Assembly: GCF_013409995.1 (NCBI RefSeq)
Contig: NZ_JACCBX010000005.1
Location: 372,001 to 436,000 of the forward strand
Source of the DNA: Neobacillus driksii
GTDB taxonomy: Bacteria; Bacillota; Bacilli; Bacillales; Cytobacillaceae
DNA: 64,000 nucleotides
Reading direction: 5' to 3'
The notes below the pieces were generated by a model. It made no database searches, was not told the origin of the DNA, and worked only from the letters and a program-made list of their open reading frames with translations. This document shows positions 25,609 to 34,277 of the stretch, one piece after another (the first letter of the stretch is position 1; every line of letters begins with the position of its first letter). The position numbers were made by a program, and so were the translations under genes.

Positions 25609-27477
25609 ATGAAGAAATGGGTTCCAATTGCCTCTGGTTTACTAGCGGGTTTTGTCGCAGCAACCATTTCCTTTGCCGATTTTTCTACTAGTACAAACAA
25701 TCAAGTTGCTTCATCCAGTACAAAAAGTGACGCAGAGAAAGTTTATGTTCCTTTCGGTGAAAAAGATGATTACTACTTATTCGCATCCGGTGGTCACTCT
25801 GGTCAAATGTTTATCTATGGTGTTCCTTCCATGCGTCATATCCGTACCGTACCGGTATTCTCACAAGACTCTGCAACAGGCTATGGATTTGACGAACATT
25901 CTAAAAAGATGATGGGCGGCTACACATGGGGAGACCTTCATCATCCTGCATTCTCTGAAACAAAAGGTGACTATGACGGTAAATATATGTTTGCTACAGA
26001 TGTCGGAAACAGCCGTGCTGCAGCAATGGATTTAGAAACGTTTACCGTTAAAGACATCATTAATGTTCCAAACACAAGCGGCCCGCACTGTGCGGCGTTC
26101 GTTACGGAAAATACCGAGTACATGTTCCTACCAACACGTTTCGCGGTTCCCATCGGCTCTGAATACAAGCCTTTAGACGAATACAGCCAGCAGTACCGCG
26201 GTGTAATGTCAGCCGTAACGTTTGATCAAAACCAAGAAAAACTAAACATTGCCTACCAAGTTGCGCTTCCACCATGGTCTTATGATTTATCAGACGCTGG
26301 TAAGAAAAGCTCTGCAGATTGGGCCGTTATGACAACCTACAACACAGAAGAAGCGACTACGAATCTAGAAATTAACGCGTCACAGGCTGACCGTGACTTC
26401 ATTGTTCTTTTTAACTGGAAAGAGCTTGAGAAAATGATCGCTGAAGGACAGTATGACGAAGTTACTGGTCAAAAAATGATCTTCCCTGAGAAGCATAAAG
26501 GCGGTATTTACCTTGTTCCTGTTGCGAAATCACCACATGGTGTCGACGTAACGCCTGATGGAAAACACTTTATTGCTTCAGGTAAACTAGCACCATCGAT
26601 GACAGTTTTCTCTTTTGAGAAAGCATTTGAAGCTGTGAAAAACCAAGACTTCTCCGGCGAACGTAACGGTATTCCAATCTTAAAATATGAATCTGTCATG
26701 GAAAGAGAGGTTAACCCTGAAAACGCACTTGGACCGCTTCACACTCAATTTGATGATAAAGGAATGGCTTACACAACCATGTTCATTTCTTCGGAAATCG
26801 TGAAATGGGATCCAAAAACAGGAGAAACGTTAGACCGTGTTCCCGTTCAGTATTCACCGGGACACTCTGTAGCAGCCGAAGGTGACACGGTTTCACCTGA
26901 TGGAAAATGGCTGATTGCCTTGAACAAAATTGCAAAAGACAGCTATTTATCCGTTGGACCTTCACATCCTGAGTCTATGCAGCTAATCGATATCAGCGGC
27001 AAAATGAAGGTCATTCAATCTTCACCTGTAAACCCAGAGCCGCACTACGCTCAAATCATTAAGGCAGATAAGATTAAAACGATTGAAGTTTATCCAAAGG
27101 ATGAAAACAACAAGCTTGCGACCTACAAGCAAGAGGATGCGAAAATTGTCCGCAATGGAAATGAAGTTCATGTCTACGGTATCGCCATGCGGTCGAAGTT
27201 TATCTTTGACGCGAAAGCAAAACGTCCGGATGTGATTGAAGTCAATCAAGGAGATAAGGTGTTCATCCACTTAACGAATACAGATTTTGATGAGGATATT
27301 ACCCACGGATTTGCCATCAACAGCTATAACTTAAACATGGAAGTTCAGCCTGGCCAAACGAATACGCTAGAATTTACTGCAGACAAAGCAGGTACATTCC
27401 CGCTTTACTGTACTAACTTCTGTTCAGCACTGCACCAAGAAATGACTGGCTACTTCCTTGTTAAACCTAAGAACTAG
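25609..27477 (+). CDS. nosZ: Nitrous oxide reductase NosZ (clade II, Sec-type signal)
   Basis: A 622-residue enzyme that reduces N2O to N2. The N-terminal hydrophobic segment KKWVPIASGLLAGFVAATIS has no twin arginine, the mark of clade II NosZ exported by Sec. The beta-propeller carries the CuZ histidines in GGHSGQ, DLHHPAF, SGPHCA, SPHGVD, GPLHTQ, SPGHS and EPHYAQ. The C-terminal cupredoxin has the CuA set CTNFCSALHQEM (Cys601, Cys605, His609, Met612). Both metal sites look complete. AAAGGTGG precedes the ATG. Confidence 0.97.
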   Translation: MKKWVPIASGLLAGFVAATISFADFSTSTNNQVASSSTKSDAEKVYVPFGEKDDYYLFASGGHSGQMFIYGVPSMRHIRTVPVFSQDSATGYGFDEHSKKMMGGYTWGDLHHPAFSETKGDYDGKYMFATDVGNSRAAAMDLETFTVKDIINVPNTSGPHCAAFVTENTEYMFLPTRFAVPIGSEYKPLDEYSQQYRGVMSAVTFDQNQEKLNIAYQVALPPWSYDLSDAGKKSSADWAVMTTYNTEEATTNLEINASQADRDFIVLFNWKELEKMIAEGQYDEVTGQKMIFPEKHKGGIYLVPVAKSPHGVDVTPDGKHFIASGKLAPSMTVFSFEKAFEAVKNQDFSGERNGIPILKYESVMEREVNPENALGPLHTQFDDKGMAYTTMFISSEIVKWDPKTGETLDRVPVQYSPGHSVAAEGDTVSPDGKWLIALNKIAKDSYLSVGPSHPESMQLIDISGKMKVIQSSPVNPEPHYAQIIKADKIKTIEVYPKDENNKLATYKQEDAKIVRNGNEVHVYGIAMRSKFIFDAKAKRPDVIEVNQGDKVFIHLTNTDFDEDITHGFAINSYNLNMEVQPGQTNTLEFTADKAGTFPLYCTNFCSALHQEMTGYFLVKPKN

Positions 27478-27479
27478 CA

Positions 27480-27600
27480 GAAAAGCGGAAACGCCTTGGT
27501 CAGGGGCGACAGGCATAAGACGAGCCGGCGGAAAGGTTGCTTTTTAACCTTTCTGACGGATTGGCTTATGACCCGAGCCCCTAGGCGTTGGAGCTAGACA
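27480..27600. repeat. Dispersed imperfect-palindromic intergenic repeat, copy 3 (inverted)
   Basis: Starts AAAAGCGGAAACGCCTTGGT and ends GCGTTGGAGCTAGACA, the reverse complement of copies 1 and 2, with GGCATAAGACGAGCC, GGATTGGCTTATGACCCGAG and a central AAAGGTTgctttttAACCTTT hairpin. It sits immediately after the nosZ stop, inside the nos operon. Confidence 0.85.
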
Positions 27601-27614
27601 TTAAAAAAGATGGT

Positions 27615-27645
27615 AAGGGTATCAATTGATTCAATTGGTACCCTT
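27615..27645. terminator. Hairpin between nosZ and the NosB-like gene
   Basis: AAGGGTATCAATT and AATTGGTACCCTT pair with one mismatch around a 5-base loop. CTCCGTTT follows rather than a U run, so it is a weak terminator at best. With repeat copy 3 it could lower expression of the maturation genes relative to nosZ. Confidence 0.5.
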
Positions 27646-27671
27646 CTCCGTTTAGAAAGGACTTGTTTTTC

Positions 27672-28238
27672 ATGAAGGGAAAAAAACTATCCCTACTTTC
27701 ATCGATACTGATTGCCCTTGCTGCAGTCTTAGTTGGACTTTCATTGATGTTTCCTTGGTGGCAAATGATCTTCTTTGCTCCGCAGTATCCAGAAGGGTTA
27801 AATATTATTGTTTATCCCAATAAGCTCGAAGGTCAGATTGATATCGTTAACGGGTTGAACCACTATATTGGAATGGAAAATTTCAGCGAAGAAAATTTCC
27901 CAGAATTAGCGTATCTATCACATTTAGTGATTGGTTTAGCAGTAATTACTCTATTGACAGCCATCCTGCGAAAGAAATCTGTCCTATATGGATTAATTGG
28001 TTTGTTTATCATTGGCGGCAGTCTTGGTGTTTGGGACCTATCACGTGCCCTTCGTAAATTTGGCACCAACTTAAGCCCAACGGCACCGATAAAAATTGAC
28101 CCGTTTGTTCCGCCGCTTTTAGGGCATAACACAGTTGCAAACTTTGTCACTGAAAGTATCCTTGGGTACGGTTCGTATTTCCTGATTGCAGCCTTTATTT
28201 TATTACTGATTCCGTTATGGAAGGATCGAACAAGATGA
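27672..28238 (+). CDS. Four-helix membrane protein of the nos cluster (NosB-like)
   Basis: A 188-residue protein with four hydrophobic segments (about residues 7-25, 75-95, 103-122 and 160-180) and a long outside loop after the first. It lies directly after nosZ and overlaps nosD by 4 bases (ATGA). Clade II nos clusters such as that of Wolinella have a polytopic membrane protein NosB in this position, so NosB is the best guess by context; I cannot confirm it by sequence motifs. The ATG at 27672 is 11 bases after AGAAAGG; a TTG three codons earlier is too close to that site. Confidence 0.65.
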   Translation: MKGKKLSLLSSILIALAAVLVGLSLMFPWWQMIFFAPQYPEGLNIIVYPNKLEGQIDIVNGLNHYIGMENFSEENFPELAYLSHLVIGLAVITLLTAILRKKSVLYGLIGLFIIGGSLGVWDLSRALRKFGTNLSPTAPIKIDPFVPPLLGHNTVANFVTESILGYGSYFLIAAFILLLIPLWKDRTR

Positions 28239-29575
28239 AAAAACTACTGCTTTTTCTATTCATTTTCTCTATTACTTTTCTTATATTTCCCGAGAAAAAT
28301 AGTGCTGCCGAAAACTTGCAGGCCATGATCGACAGCTTGGAAGAAGGAGCAGTATTACAACTTGAAAATAAAACATATGAGGGCAATATTGTTATCAATA
28401 AATCAATCACCTTAATTGGCACTATTAACACAGTGATAAAGGGAGATGGTACTGGAAACGTCATCTCTATTAAAGCTCCTAACGTGACAATTAAATGGCT
28501 TAGTGTCACAAATAGCAGCATGGACCGTAACTCTGCCGAGGAGTATGCAGGGATTAAGATTCATACTAACGGGAATGTCATTGAAAACGTTAAAATTACC
28601 GATTCCTTTCACGGGATCTATTTAAGTCAAGCACACGAAAATAAAATCTCCCATGTTGAGATCAAAGGCATGGGTAAAGGCGAGATTGCCGCACAGGGTA
28701 ATGGGATTCATATATATTACTCCAATCAAAATCTTTTAACACATAACACCATCGAAGGTACGCGCGATGGCATGTTTTTCGACTATGGTAACAAGAATGA
28801 AAGCTATCAAAATAATATTAGTAACACCCGGTACGGTCTGCACTACATGTATTCAGATGAAAATCTTTTTAAGAAAAATACCTTTACGATGAATACGGGC
28901 GGCGCTGCGGTCATGAATTCCAACCATCTCGTATTGGAAGATAATCATTTTATCGTAAACTATGGAAACCAATCATTTGGATTACTGCTGCTGCAAGCCA
29001 ATGATAATCAGATAAAAAATAATACGTTTTACATGAACCAAAGAGGAATGTACATCGACCAAGCTACAAGAAACAGTTTTGAAGGCAATAAAATCTCTCA
29101 AAATCAAATTGGAATTGAGCTTTGGGCGAGTTCTAATGAGCAAATATTTTCAAAAAATTTAATTACCGAAAATACTATTCCCGCTGTTACCATTGGTGGC
29201 GGTGATGAAAGCAATTTCTGGAGCCATAATGGCAAAGGAAATGACTGGGGAAGCTCGTTCCCGCTCACCGATTTAAACCAAGATGGCATTGGGGACTTTC
29301 CTATAACCTATCGATCTTCGTTATATCAATTACTTGAAGATCAAGAATTATCCTATTTATTTTTAAAAAGCCCTGCACTGCCTATCTATGAAAAAATGAA
29401 TGCGGTATTGATGGACGAAAAGGTTATGTTTGATGACCCGCACCCGCTTACCGCCGCAAAAAGAAATAACCATCTCATACTAATAGCCGCTGTAACGCTG
29501 GCCGCAGTTTTGATTTTATTAAAAGGGAGACATTTACTATGCATTACATTTGGAAGGAATGGAAGGAAAACATAA
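28235..29575 (+). CDS. nosD: NosD copper-enzyme maturation protein
   Basis: A 446-residue exported protein from the ATG at 28235 with signal peptide KKLLLFLFIFSITFLIF and cleavage near NSAAE. The body is a right-handed beta-helix built of repeats like GNVIENVKITDSFHGIYLS and NQNLLTHNTIEGTRDGMFF (CASH/NosD domain). A C-terminal membrane anchor (HLILIAAVTLAAVLILL) is present. NosD works with NosFY to deliver sulfur for the CuZ site of NosZ. It overlaps the NosB-like gene and nosY (by 37 bases). Confidence 0.95.
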   Translation: MKKLLLFLFIFSITFLIFPEKNSAAENLQAMIDSLEEGAVLQLENKTYEGNIVINKSITLIGTINTVIKGDGTGNVISIKAPNVTIKWLSVTNSSMDRNSAEEYAGIKIHTNGNVIENVKITDSFHGIYLSQAHENKISHVEIKGMGKGEIAAQGNGIHIYYSNQNLLTHNTIEGTRDGMFFDYGNKNESYQNNISNTRYGLHYMYSDENLFKKNTFTMNTGGAAVMNSNHLVLEDNHFIVNYGNQSFGLLLLQANDNQIKNNTFYMNQRGMYIDQATRNSFEGNKISQNQIGIELWASSNEQIFSKNLITENTIPAVTIGGGDESNFWSHNGKGNDWGSSFPLTDLNQDGIGDFPITYRSSLYQLLEDQELSYLFLKSPALPIYEKMNAVLMDEKVMFDDPHPLTAAKRNNHLILIAAVTLAAVLILLKGRHLLCITFGRNGRKT

Positions 29576-30336
29576 GAGGAAAAGGCTTATGGCTCGCTTT
29601 AAGTATCATTGTTCTGATTTCAGTCAGTATCCTGTTTCGTTCCACGGCCCTTTCATTTGATAAAGGCTTTTATGTTCTCTTAATCAATTTGTTTGATACG
29701 ATTATCTATTTTATCCCGATCCTTTGCTTGTTTATTGGTGCATTCTCAATCTTTCAAGAAAAGGAACAAAAGACTTTAATCATGCTGCTGACAAAAAAAG
29801 ATCATTATACAAGCTTCTTGTTACGAAAAAGCTTAGGTCTCTACACGGTTGTACTTGTTCCCATCTTAGTCTGGTTCTTTCTCTATTTACTATTATTAAA
29901 GTTTAATTTCCAACTTGATATAAAGGCTTATTTCATCTTTATTTTGGCAATTGTAGCGATGTCACTTGTATTCCTGCAAATGGGTGCTGCCATCGGAAGC
30001 TTTAGCCGCTCCAGAATGCAGATCATCGGATATACGATTTTTGTCTGGTTTTACTTTTTCTTCTTACACGATTTTCTCTTACTCTCATTGCTGCCAGACG
30101 TTACCTATGAAAATGTAAAAGTATTTTCTGCCGGCTATTTTTTAAATCCATTACAGTCTGTAAGAATGTTCCTCGAAACAGGCATGGGTGTTTATTCTTT
30201 TGGTCATATGTCAAGGCTGCTCCAAGCCTTTATGTGGACGAAGCCAGTATTCTTTTTACTCGGAAATCTAGTATTTTGGATCATTACTTCTATCGCAGCA
30301 GGTATTATTTTTCACCGTAAGGAGGGCCTTGAATGA
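29539..30336 (+). CDS. nosY: NosY ABC transporter permease
   Basis: A 265-residue membrane protein with six hydrophobic segments, ABC-2 type (FIGAFSIFQEKEQKTLIMLL after the second helix). It forms the membrane channel of the NosFY transporter, which powers NosD. AAAGGGAG lies upstream inside the nosD coding end. The stop overlaps nosF by 4 bases. Confidence 0.92.
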   Translation: MHYIWKEWKENIRGKGLWLALSIIVLISVSILFRSTALSFDKGFYVLLINLFDTIIYFIPILCLFIGAFSIFQEKEQKTLIMLLTKKDHYTSFLLRKSLGLYTVVLVPILVWFFLYLLLLKFNFQLDIKAYFIFILAIVAMSLVFLQMGAAIGSFSRSRMQIIGYTIFVWFYFFFLHDFLLLSLLPDVTYENVKVFSAGYFLNPLQSVRMFLETGMGVYSFGHMSRLLQAFMWTKPVFFLLGNLVFWIITSIAAGIIFHRKEGLE

Positions 30337-31010
30337 TTACGGTATCGGGTCTAAATCAATCCTTCGGGAAAAAAATAATCCTGGAGAATATCAATATTGA
30401 GATAAATAAAAATGAAATTTGTGCACTTGTGGGACGTAATGGTGCAGGAAAGTCAACTTTTATCAACAGTCTTCTTGGTCTGCTTCCTGTGAAGCAGGGT
30501 TCGATTTCGATAAACGGTGTTCAAGTCACAAATAAAAATCATGAATGGAAAAAAGCAATTGCCTACTTGCCAGAAAAATTTCAGCTCTATCCAATGCTGA
30601 CTGGTCTAGAGAATATTACCTTCTTTGCTGAAGCAGTTTCCAAGACAGTTGACCAGGAAAGAATGGAGAAAGTCCTTAAATCGGTAAGCTTGTGGGATGA
30701 CCGCGATGTACAGGTGAAAAAATATTCAAAAGGCATGCTGCAGCGCCTTGGATTAGCCATCACCCTTTATCAGGATTCGAGTATTCTGATTCTCGATGAG
30801 CCTACAAGCGGGATTGACCCGATGGGACGAAAGGAAATATTAGAAGTGTTAAAGTCACTCCATGATAAAACCATCCTGCTCTCCTCTCATCATCTCGATG
30901 AAATTAAACAGGTTTGTACGCATGTGGCGTTCTTAAATAATGGAAAAATGGAGAAATATACGGTGGAGGAATTCTTACAAACACATAATCTTGGAGGGAT
31001 AGAATCATGA
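30333..31010 (+). CDS. nosF: NosF ABC transporter ATP-binding protein
   Basis: A 225-residue ATPase: Walker A GRNGAGKST near residue 35, signature YSKGMLQRL, and Walker B ILILDEPTSGIDP. It drives NosY. ATGA overlaps with nosY upstream and with the lipoprotein gene downstream show a tightly coupled operon. Confidence 0.94.
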   Translation: MITVSGLNQSFGKKIILENINIEINKNEICALVGRNGAGKSTFINSLLGLLPVKQGSISINGVQVTNKNHEWKKAIAYLPEKFQLYPMLTGLENITFFAEAVSKTVDQERMEKVLKSVSLWDDRDVQVKKYSKGMLQRLGLAITLYQDSSILILDEPTSGIDPMGRKEILEVLKSLHDKTILLSSHHLDEIKQVCTHVAFLNNGKMEKYTVEEFLQTHNLGGIES

Positions 31011-31909
31011 AAAAAGCGATGAGGTTGACCGCACTGCTATTATTTGCTTTACTTACAGGCTGCAGTGCTGACCCTGAGTACAATATTGAAATCACAAAGC
31101 CAATCTACCAACAGCCAGATAAAGAAATGCCTTTTGAAATTCAAGTAAAGGAAAAGGATGAGCGTGCAACTGGGCTGGACGTATCAGCAGAATTTTCTAT
31201 GGCCAATATGGACCATGGGATGACAAAAGTCGAACTAACAGAAGGGGAAGCTGGCACTTATTCTGGAAAGGTTGAACTCCCGATGCCAGGTAAATATGAA
31301 ATACTGTTCAACTTGGGAAAAGATGGAGAAAAAACTGAAAAAGTCATTAGTTATGAAGTGAAAAAACCAGAGGGTGTTGCTTCAATTAACGGAGAATGGA
31401 TTACCGATGAAGATGTAGACTTCTATAAGTTTATTAATAATCTTCAGCTTGCCATTAATCGTGAAACAGACCAGAAGCGATACACAGGGGAGCAATTGAA
31501 GGAAGCATTAGCATACTGGGAGTCACAAGAAAAGCTGGTTGAAGATCAAAATCAATTATTAACACAAATCATCCGCCTCCGCTCAATGGCAATGCTGGCA
31601 GAAGAAAAAGGCCATACCGCAACCGACGCGGAAATCGAAACAGAGATCAATAAGGTCCGTGCCCAATACGACCAGTTCGAATCTGCTAAAGCCATGATCA
31701 CCGAATACGGCGAAGAGAAATTTTGGGAAACCGAAAAACAGCAATACCAACTCATTGTTCTCTCTCAAAAAGTACAAAAAGACATGATCGAAAAAGTAAA
31801 AAAAGAAAACCCAGAAATGAGCCAACAAGAAATCAACCTCCAAGCCCAAAAACAATACGAAGAACTCCTAGTATCACAGGTTAACTCTTTAAAAATAGAA
31901 ATCCTATAA
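31007..31909 (+). CDS. Lipoprotein with YtkA/FixH-like and SurA-N-like domains, last gene of the nos operon
   Basis: 300 residues. The lipobox LLTGCS ends a 20-residue signal peptide. About residues 25-120 look like a YtkA/FixH beta domain (FEIQVKEKDERATGLDVSAE, then FSMANMDHGMTKVEL with a Met/His cluster, then PMPGKYEILFNLG). About residues 125-300 are helical and resemble the N-terminal chaperone part of SurA/PrsA (VASINGEWITDEDVDFYKF, then IEKVKKENPEMSQQEI). It occupies the place where NosL, the copper lipoprotein, is often found. A copper-handling or folding role outside the membrane is inference. The domain match was made by eye. Confidence 0.7.
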   Translation: MKKAMRLTALLLFALLTGCSADPEYNIEITKPIYQQPDKEMPFEIQVKEKDERATGLDVSAEFSMANMDHGMTKVELTEGEAGTYSGKVELPMPGKYEILFNLGKDGEKTEKVISYEVKKPEGVASINGEWITDEDVDFYKFINNLQLAINRETDQKRYTGEQLKEALAYWESQEKLVEDQNQLLTQIIRLRSMAMLAEEKGHTATDAEIETEINKVRAQYDQFESAKAMITEYGEEKFWETEKQQYQLIVLSQKVQKDMIEKVKKENPEMSQQEINLQAQKQYEELLVSQVNSLKIEIL

Positions 31910-31932
31910 TACATTAACTGCCATCGCCATTG

Positions 31933-31980
31933 CCAAATATACAAAAAACGCTGCATAAACAGCGATTTTTGTATATTTGG
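31933..31980. terminator. Bidirectional terminator after the nos operon
   Basis: A 21-base inverted repeat (CCAAATATACAAAAAACGCTG at 31933-31953 against 31960-31980, 20 of 21 paired) with a 6-base loop. The arms contain A5 and T5 runs. Confidence 0.8.
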
Positions 31981-32000
31981 TGCCTGTCACCATTAATTCT

Positions 32001-32240
32001 TTAGTCTTCGGGTGTGTTGATGATTTTTAGGGTTTTGAAGCCGAGGTTGATTTTGTAGTTTAGGTTCCAGTTTGCGCCTTGGATTTCGATTTCGTTTTCT
32101 TGCAGGGTAAATCTGAGCATGACGTCATTGTCTTCGTCGATGATGACGTAGGAGTTTTTGTTCGTAAAGATTTGATACGTTGGATGGGCAATCAGTGTCC
32201 ATCCATATTGTAATTTATTGCTTTTTGTCGTCATAATCAC
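32001..32240 (-). CDS. Small hypothetical protein
   Basis: 79 residues from a GTG at 32240, or 77 from the ATG at 32234; AAAGG lies 11 bases before the ATG. It is predicted to be mostly beta strand (KLQYGWTLIAHPTYQIFTNK, then YVIIDEDNDVMLRFTLQENE). There is no signal peptide and no cysteine. I do not recognise the family. It ends beside the nos terminator and follows the sugar-dehydrogenase gene by 16 bases on the same strand. Probably real given the site and codon use. Confidence 0.6.
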   Translation of the reverse strand: MIMTTKSNKLQYGWTLIAHPTYQIFTNKNSYVIIDEDNDVMLRFTLQENEIEIQGANWNLNYKINLGFKTLKIINTPED

Positions 32241-32256
32241 ACCAGCCTTTACCCTT

Positions 32257-33336
32257 TTACTTCAGATTCGTCAGCAGCACTCGGTACAATTTGTCATCCT
32301 TTTCATCAGGGTTCCCTCTGCCGTCTGTATTGTTACTGACAAAATAGAGGTATTCACCCTCCACATACACATCCCGGATCCTGCCTAATCCTGTAATTAC
32401 TGCACTTGTCGTATTCTTTTCTATGTCAAATTCTCGGATTGCATTTCCTCGTAATGTAGCTGCATATAACCGACCGTTGTGAGCGGCCATTCCTGATGGT
32501 GCCCACGTTTCATCGCCAGACTGAAACAAAGGCGTCTCCATTCCAGCTTTCTTTTCATTTCCTTGGATTACCGGCCAGCCATAATTTGCTCCTGGCTTTA
32601 TTTCATTGACTTCATCGTGTGCAGATTGACCATGCTCACTCGCATATAACGTACCACCCAGCCACACCAGCCCCTGAGGATTACGATGCCCATAGCTGTA
32701 TACATAGGAATTTCCAAAAGGATTATCCCCTGGAATACTTCCATCTAAGTTCATTCTTAGAATCTTCCCATTTAAGGACGTTTTATCCTGAGAGAGTTCC
32801 GGAGTAGTGGCATCACCAGTGGTAATGTACAGTTTACCATCCGGACCAATCTTCAAACGGCCCCCATGGTGGTAAGCTGCACTTGGAATCCTATCAAGAA
32901 GAATCCTTTCTTCCATCCATCGATTCCCTTCAAGCTGTAATACAACCACTCTGTTAAACTGTCCCTGCCCATTCCCATACGTATAATAGGCAAATGCCTT
33001 TTGATTCGCAGGAAACCCCGGATCAAGCACAAAGCCAAGCAGCCCTGCTTCCGCCGCTTTTGCGAGCGGTTTTTCCAACTCCACTTGCTGCCGTTCCATT
33101 TTTCCATTATCAATTTTCACGATACTTCCTGTTCGTTCACTCACATAAAAAGTCTCATTAACCTTATTAATCGACCATGGCACACTTAGTGTATCAGCAA
33201 CTACTTCAATCTCTGGCTGCAGGACGATTGCTTCGTCCTCTTCGTGGTCCTTCGGCTGCAGATTTTCTTTTTCAAAAAGAGAACAACCTGATATCAATAG
33301 AATTATTGATAATAAAATGGAACACACTTTGACCAT
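32257..33336 (-). CDS. PQQ-dependent sugar (sorbosone-type) dehydrogenase-like lipoprotein
   Basis: 359 residues with lipobox LLISGCS. A six-bladed beta-propeller follows: VPWSINKVNETFYVSERTGS, GLLGFVLDPGFPANQKAFAY, AYHHGGRLKIGPDGKLYITT, GDATTPELSQDKTSLNGKIL and YGHRNPQGLVWLGG. These are the GSDH/sorbosone dehydrogenase family motifs; the HHGGRLKIGPDG histidine is the usual catalytic base. It acts outside the membrane, probably on an unknown aldose. Many Bacillus members exist without PQQ synthesis genes, so true activity is uncertain. Confidence 0.88.
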   Translation of the reverse strand: MVKVCSILLSIILLISGCSLFEKENLQPKDHEEDEAIVLQPEIEVVADTLSVPWSINKVNETFYVSERTGSIVKIDNGKMERQQVELEKPLAKAAEAGLLGFVLDPGFPANQKAFAYYTYGNGQGQFNRVVVLQLEGNRWMEERILLDRIPSAAYHHGGRLKIGPDGKLYITTGDATTPELSQDKTSLNGKILRMNLDGSIPGDNPFGNSYVYSYGHRNPQGLVWLGGTLYASEHGQSAHDEVNEIKPGANYGWPVIQGNEKKAGMETPLFQSGDETWAPSGMAAHNGRLYAATLRGNAIREFDIEKNTTSAVITGLGRIRDVYVEGEYLYFVSNNTDGRGNPDEKDDKLYRVLLTNLK

Positions 33337-33351
33337 CCATCTCTTCCTTTC

Positions 33352-34206
33352 CTATAAAACTTCCAGTATTGCCTGTGCCACTCCATGTTCATCATTTGTA
33401 GCAGTAATCACATCACATAGCGTTTTTATTTCATAATCGGCATTCCCCATCGCAACCGCTCTGCCGACTCTTTCCAGCATGGAGATATCATTAAAACTAT
33501 CACCCATTGCCATTGTTTCGGTGATGTCGATTCCTTTTGATTTCACGAACGTTTCTAAAGCAATTCCTTTTTGCGCATTGCAATGAGTGATTTCCAGATT
33601 GTTATGTCCTGAACTGGACACTGCCAACTCTGTTAATTCTTCTAGTGCGTTTTCTGCAGCTTCACGCCTGTCTGAATCCAGTGCAAACCCGAAAAGCTTA
33701 TAGATTTGGTGTGTTTCATCATTGAATAAAACATCATAACTTTCAACCTGATGGACTAAACCATGACGAGTGCGTTCTTCTGCTCGTTTAACCACATCTT
33801 CTGGTTTCACATCAGGATTGGCACTCACTACAATGTCAACTATAATTGCGACGGCTTTATTAGGATCTAGGGAGTATGTACCTTTGTTTGTATATACTTC
33901 GAAATAGATATCCTTTTCCATTAGCTTTTCCGCAGCTTTTTTGGCTACGTGCTTTTCAATTGGTGTAGCAGATAAAATTTCTCCTTCTTTTGAGCGAACT
34001 TCTGCACCGTTTACACAAATGGCAGGGCACTGTAAATCTGCTTCATCCAGGACAAACCGCACCTCTTGATAAGACCTCCCAGTTGCTATAACTACTTCAA
34101 TTCCCTGAGACTGGGCTTTTAAAATCGCTTCTTTATTTTCCTGGCTAACTTGCTGGTATGAATTTAATAAGGTACCATCCATATCTGACGCAATACACTT
34201 AATCAT
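33352..34206 (-). CDS. Cof-type HAD hydrolase
   Basis: 284 residues from the ATG at 34206 after AGGTG. HAD motifs are in order: DMDGTLLNS near the N terminus, ATGRSYQEVR, a C2-type cap domain, the lysine in the cap-core junction, and MAMGDSFNDISML near the C terminus. It is a cytoplasmic sugar-phosphate or nucleotide phosphatase of the Cof family, like B. subtilis YkrA/YwtE; the substrate cannot be told. It is separate from the lipoprotein gene downstream by 15 bases, so the two may be co-transcribed. Confidence 0.9.
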   Translation of the reverse strand: MIKCIASDMDGTLLNSYQQVSQENKEAILKAQSQGIEVVIATGRSYQEVRFVLDEADLQCPAICVNGAEVRSKEGEILSATPIEKHVAKKAAEKLMEKDIYFEVYTNKGTYSLDPNKAVAIIVDIVVSANPDVKPEDVVKRAEERTRHGLVHQVESYDVLFNDETHQIYKLFGFALDSDRREAAENALEELTELAVSSSGHNNLEITHCNAQKGIALETFVKSKGIDITETMAMGDSFNDISMLERVGRAVAMGNADYEIKTLCDVITATNDEHGVAQAILEVL

Positions 34207-34277
34207 GCTGTTCACCTATTTCTATTTTTTGTTACTGCCATCTTATCAGATATTCACATGCATTTTCACCAATTTGC

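Noticed and set aside
27480-27600. Insertion sequence remnant.
   Set aside because: No transposase piece and no target duplication could be seen, and the same element occurs elsewhere as a compact palindrome.
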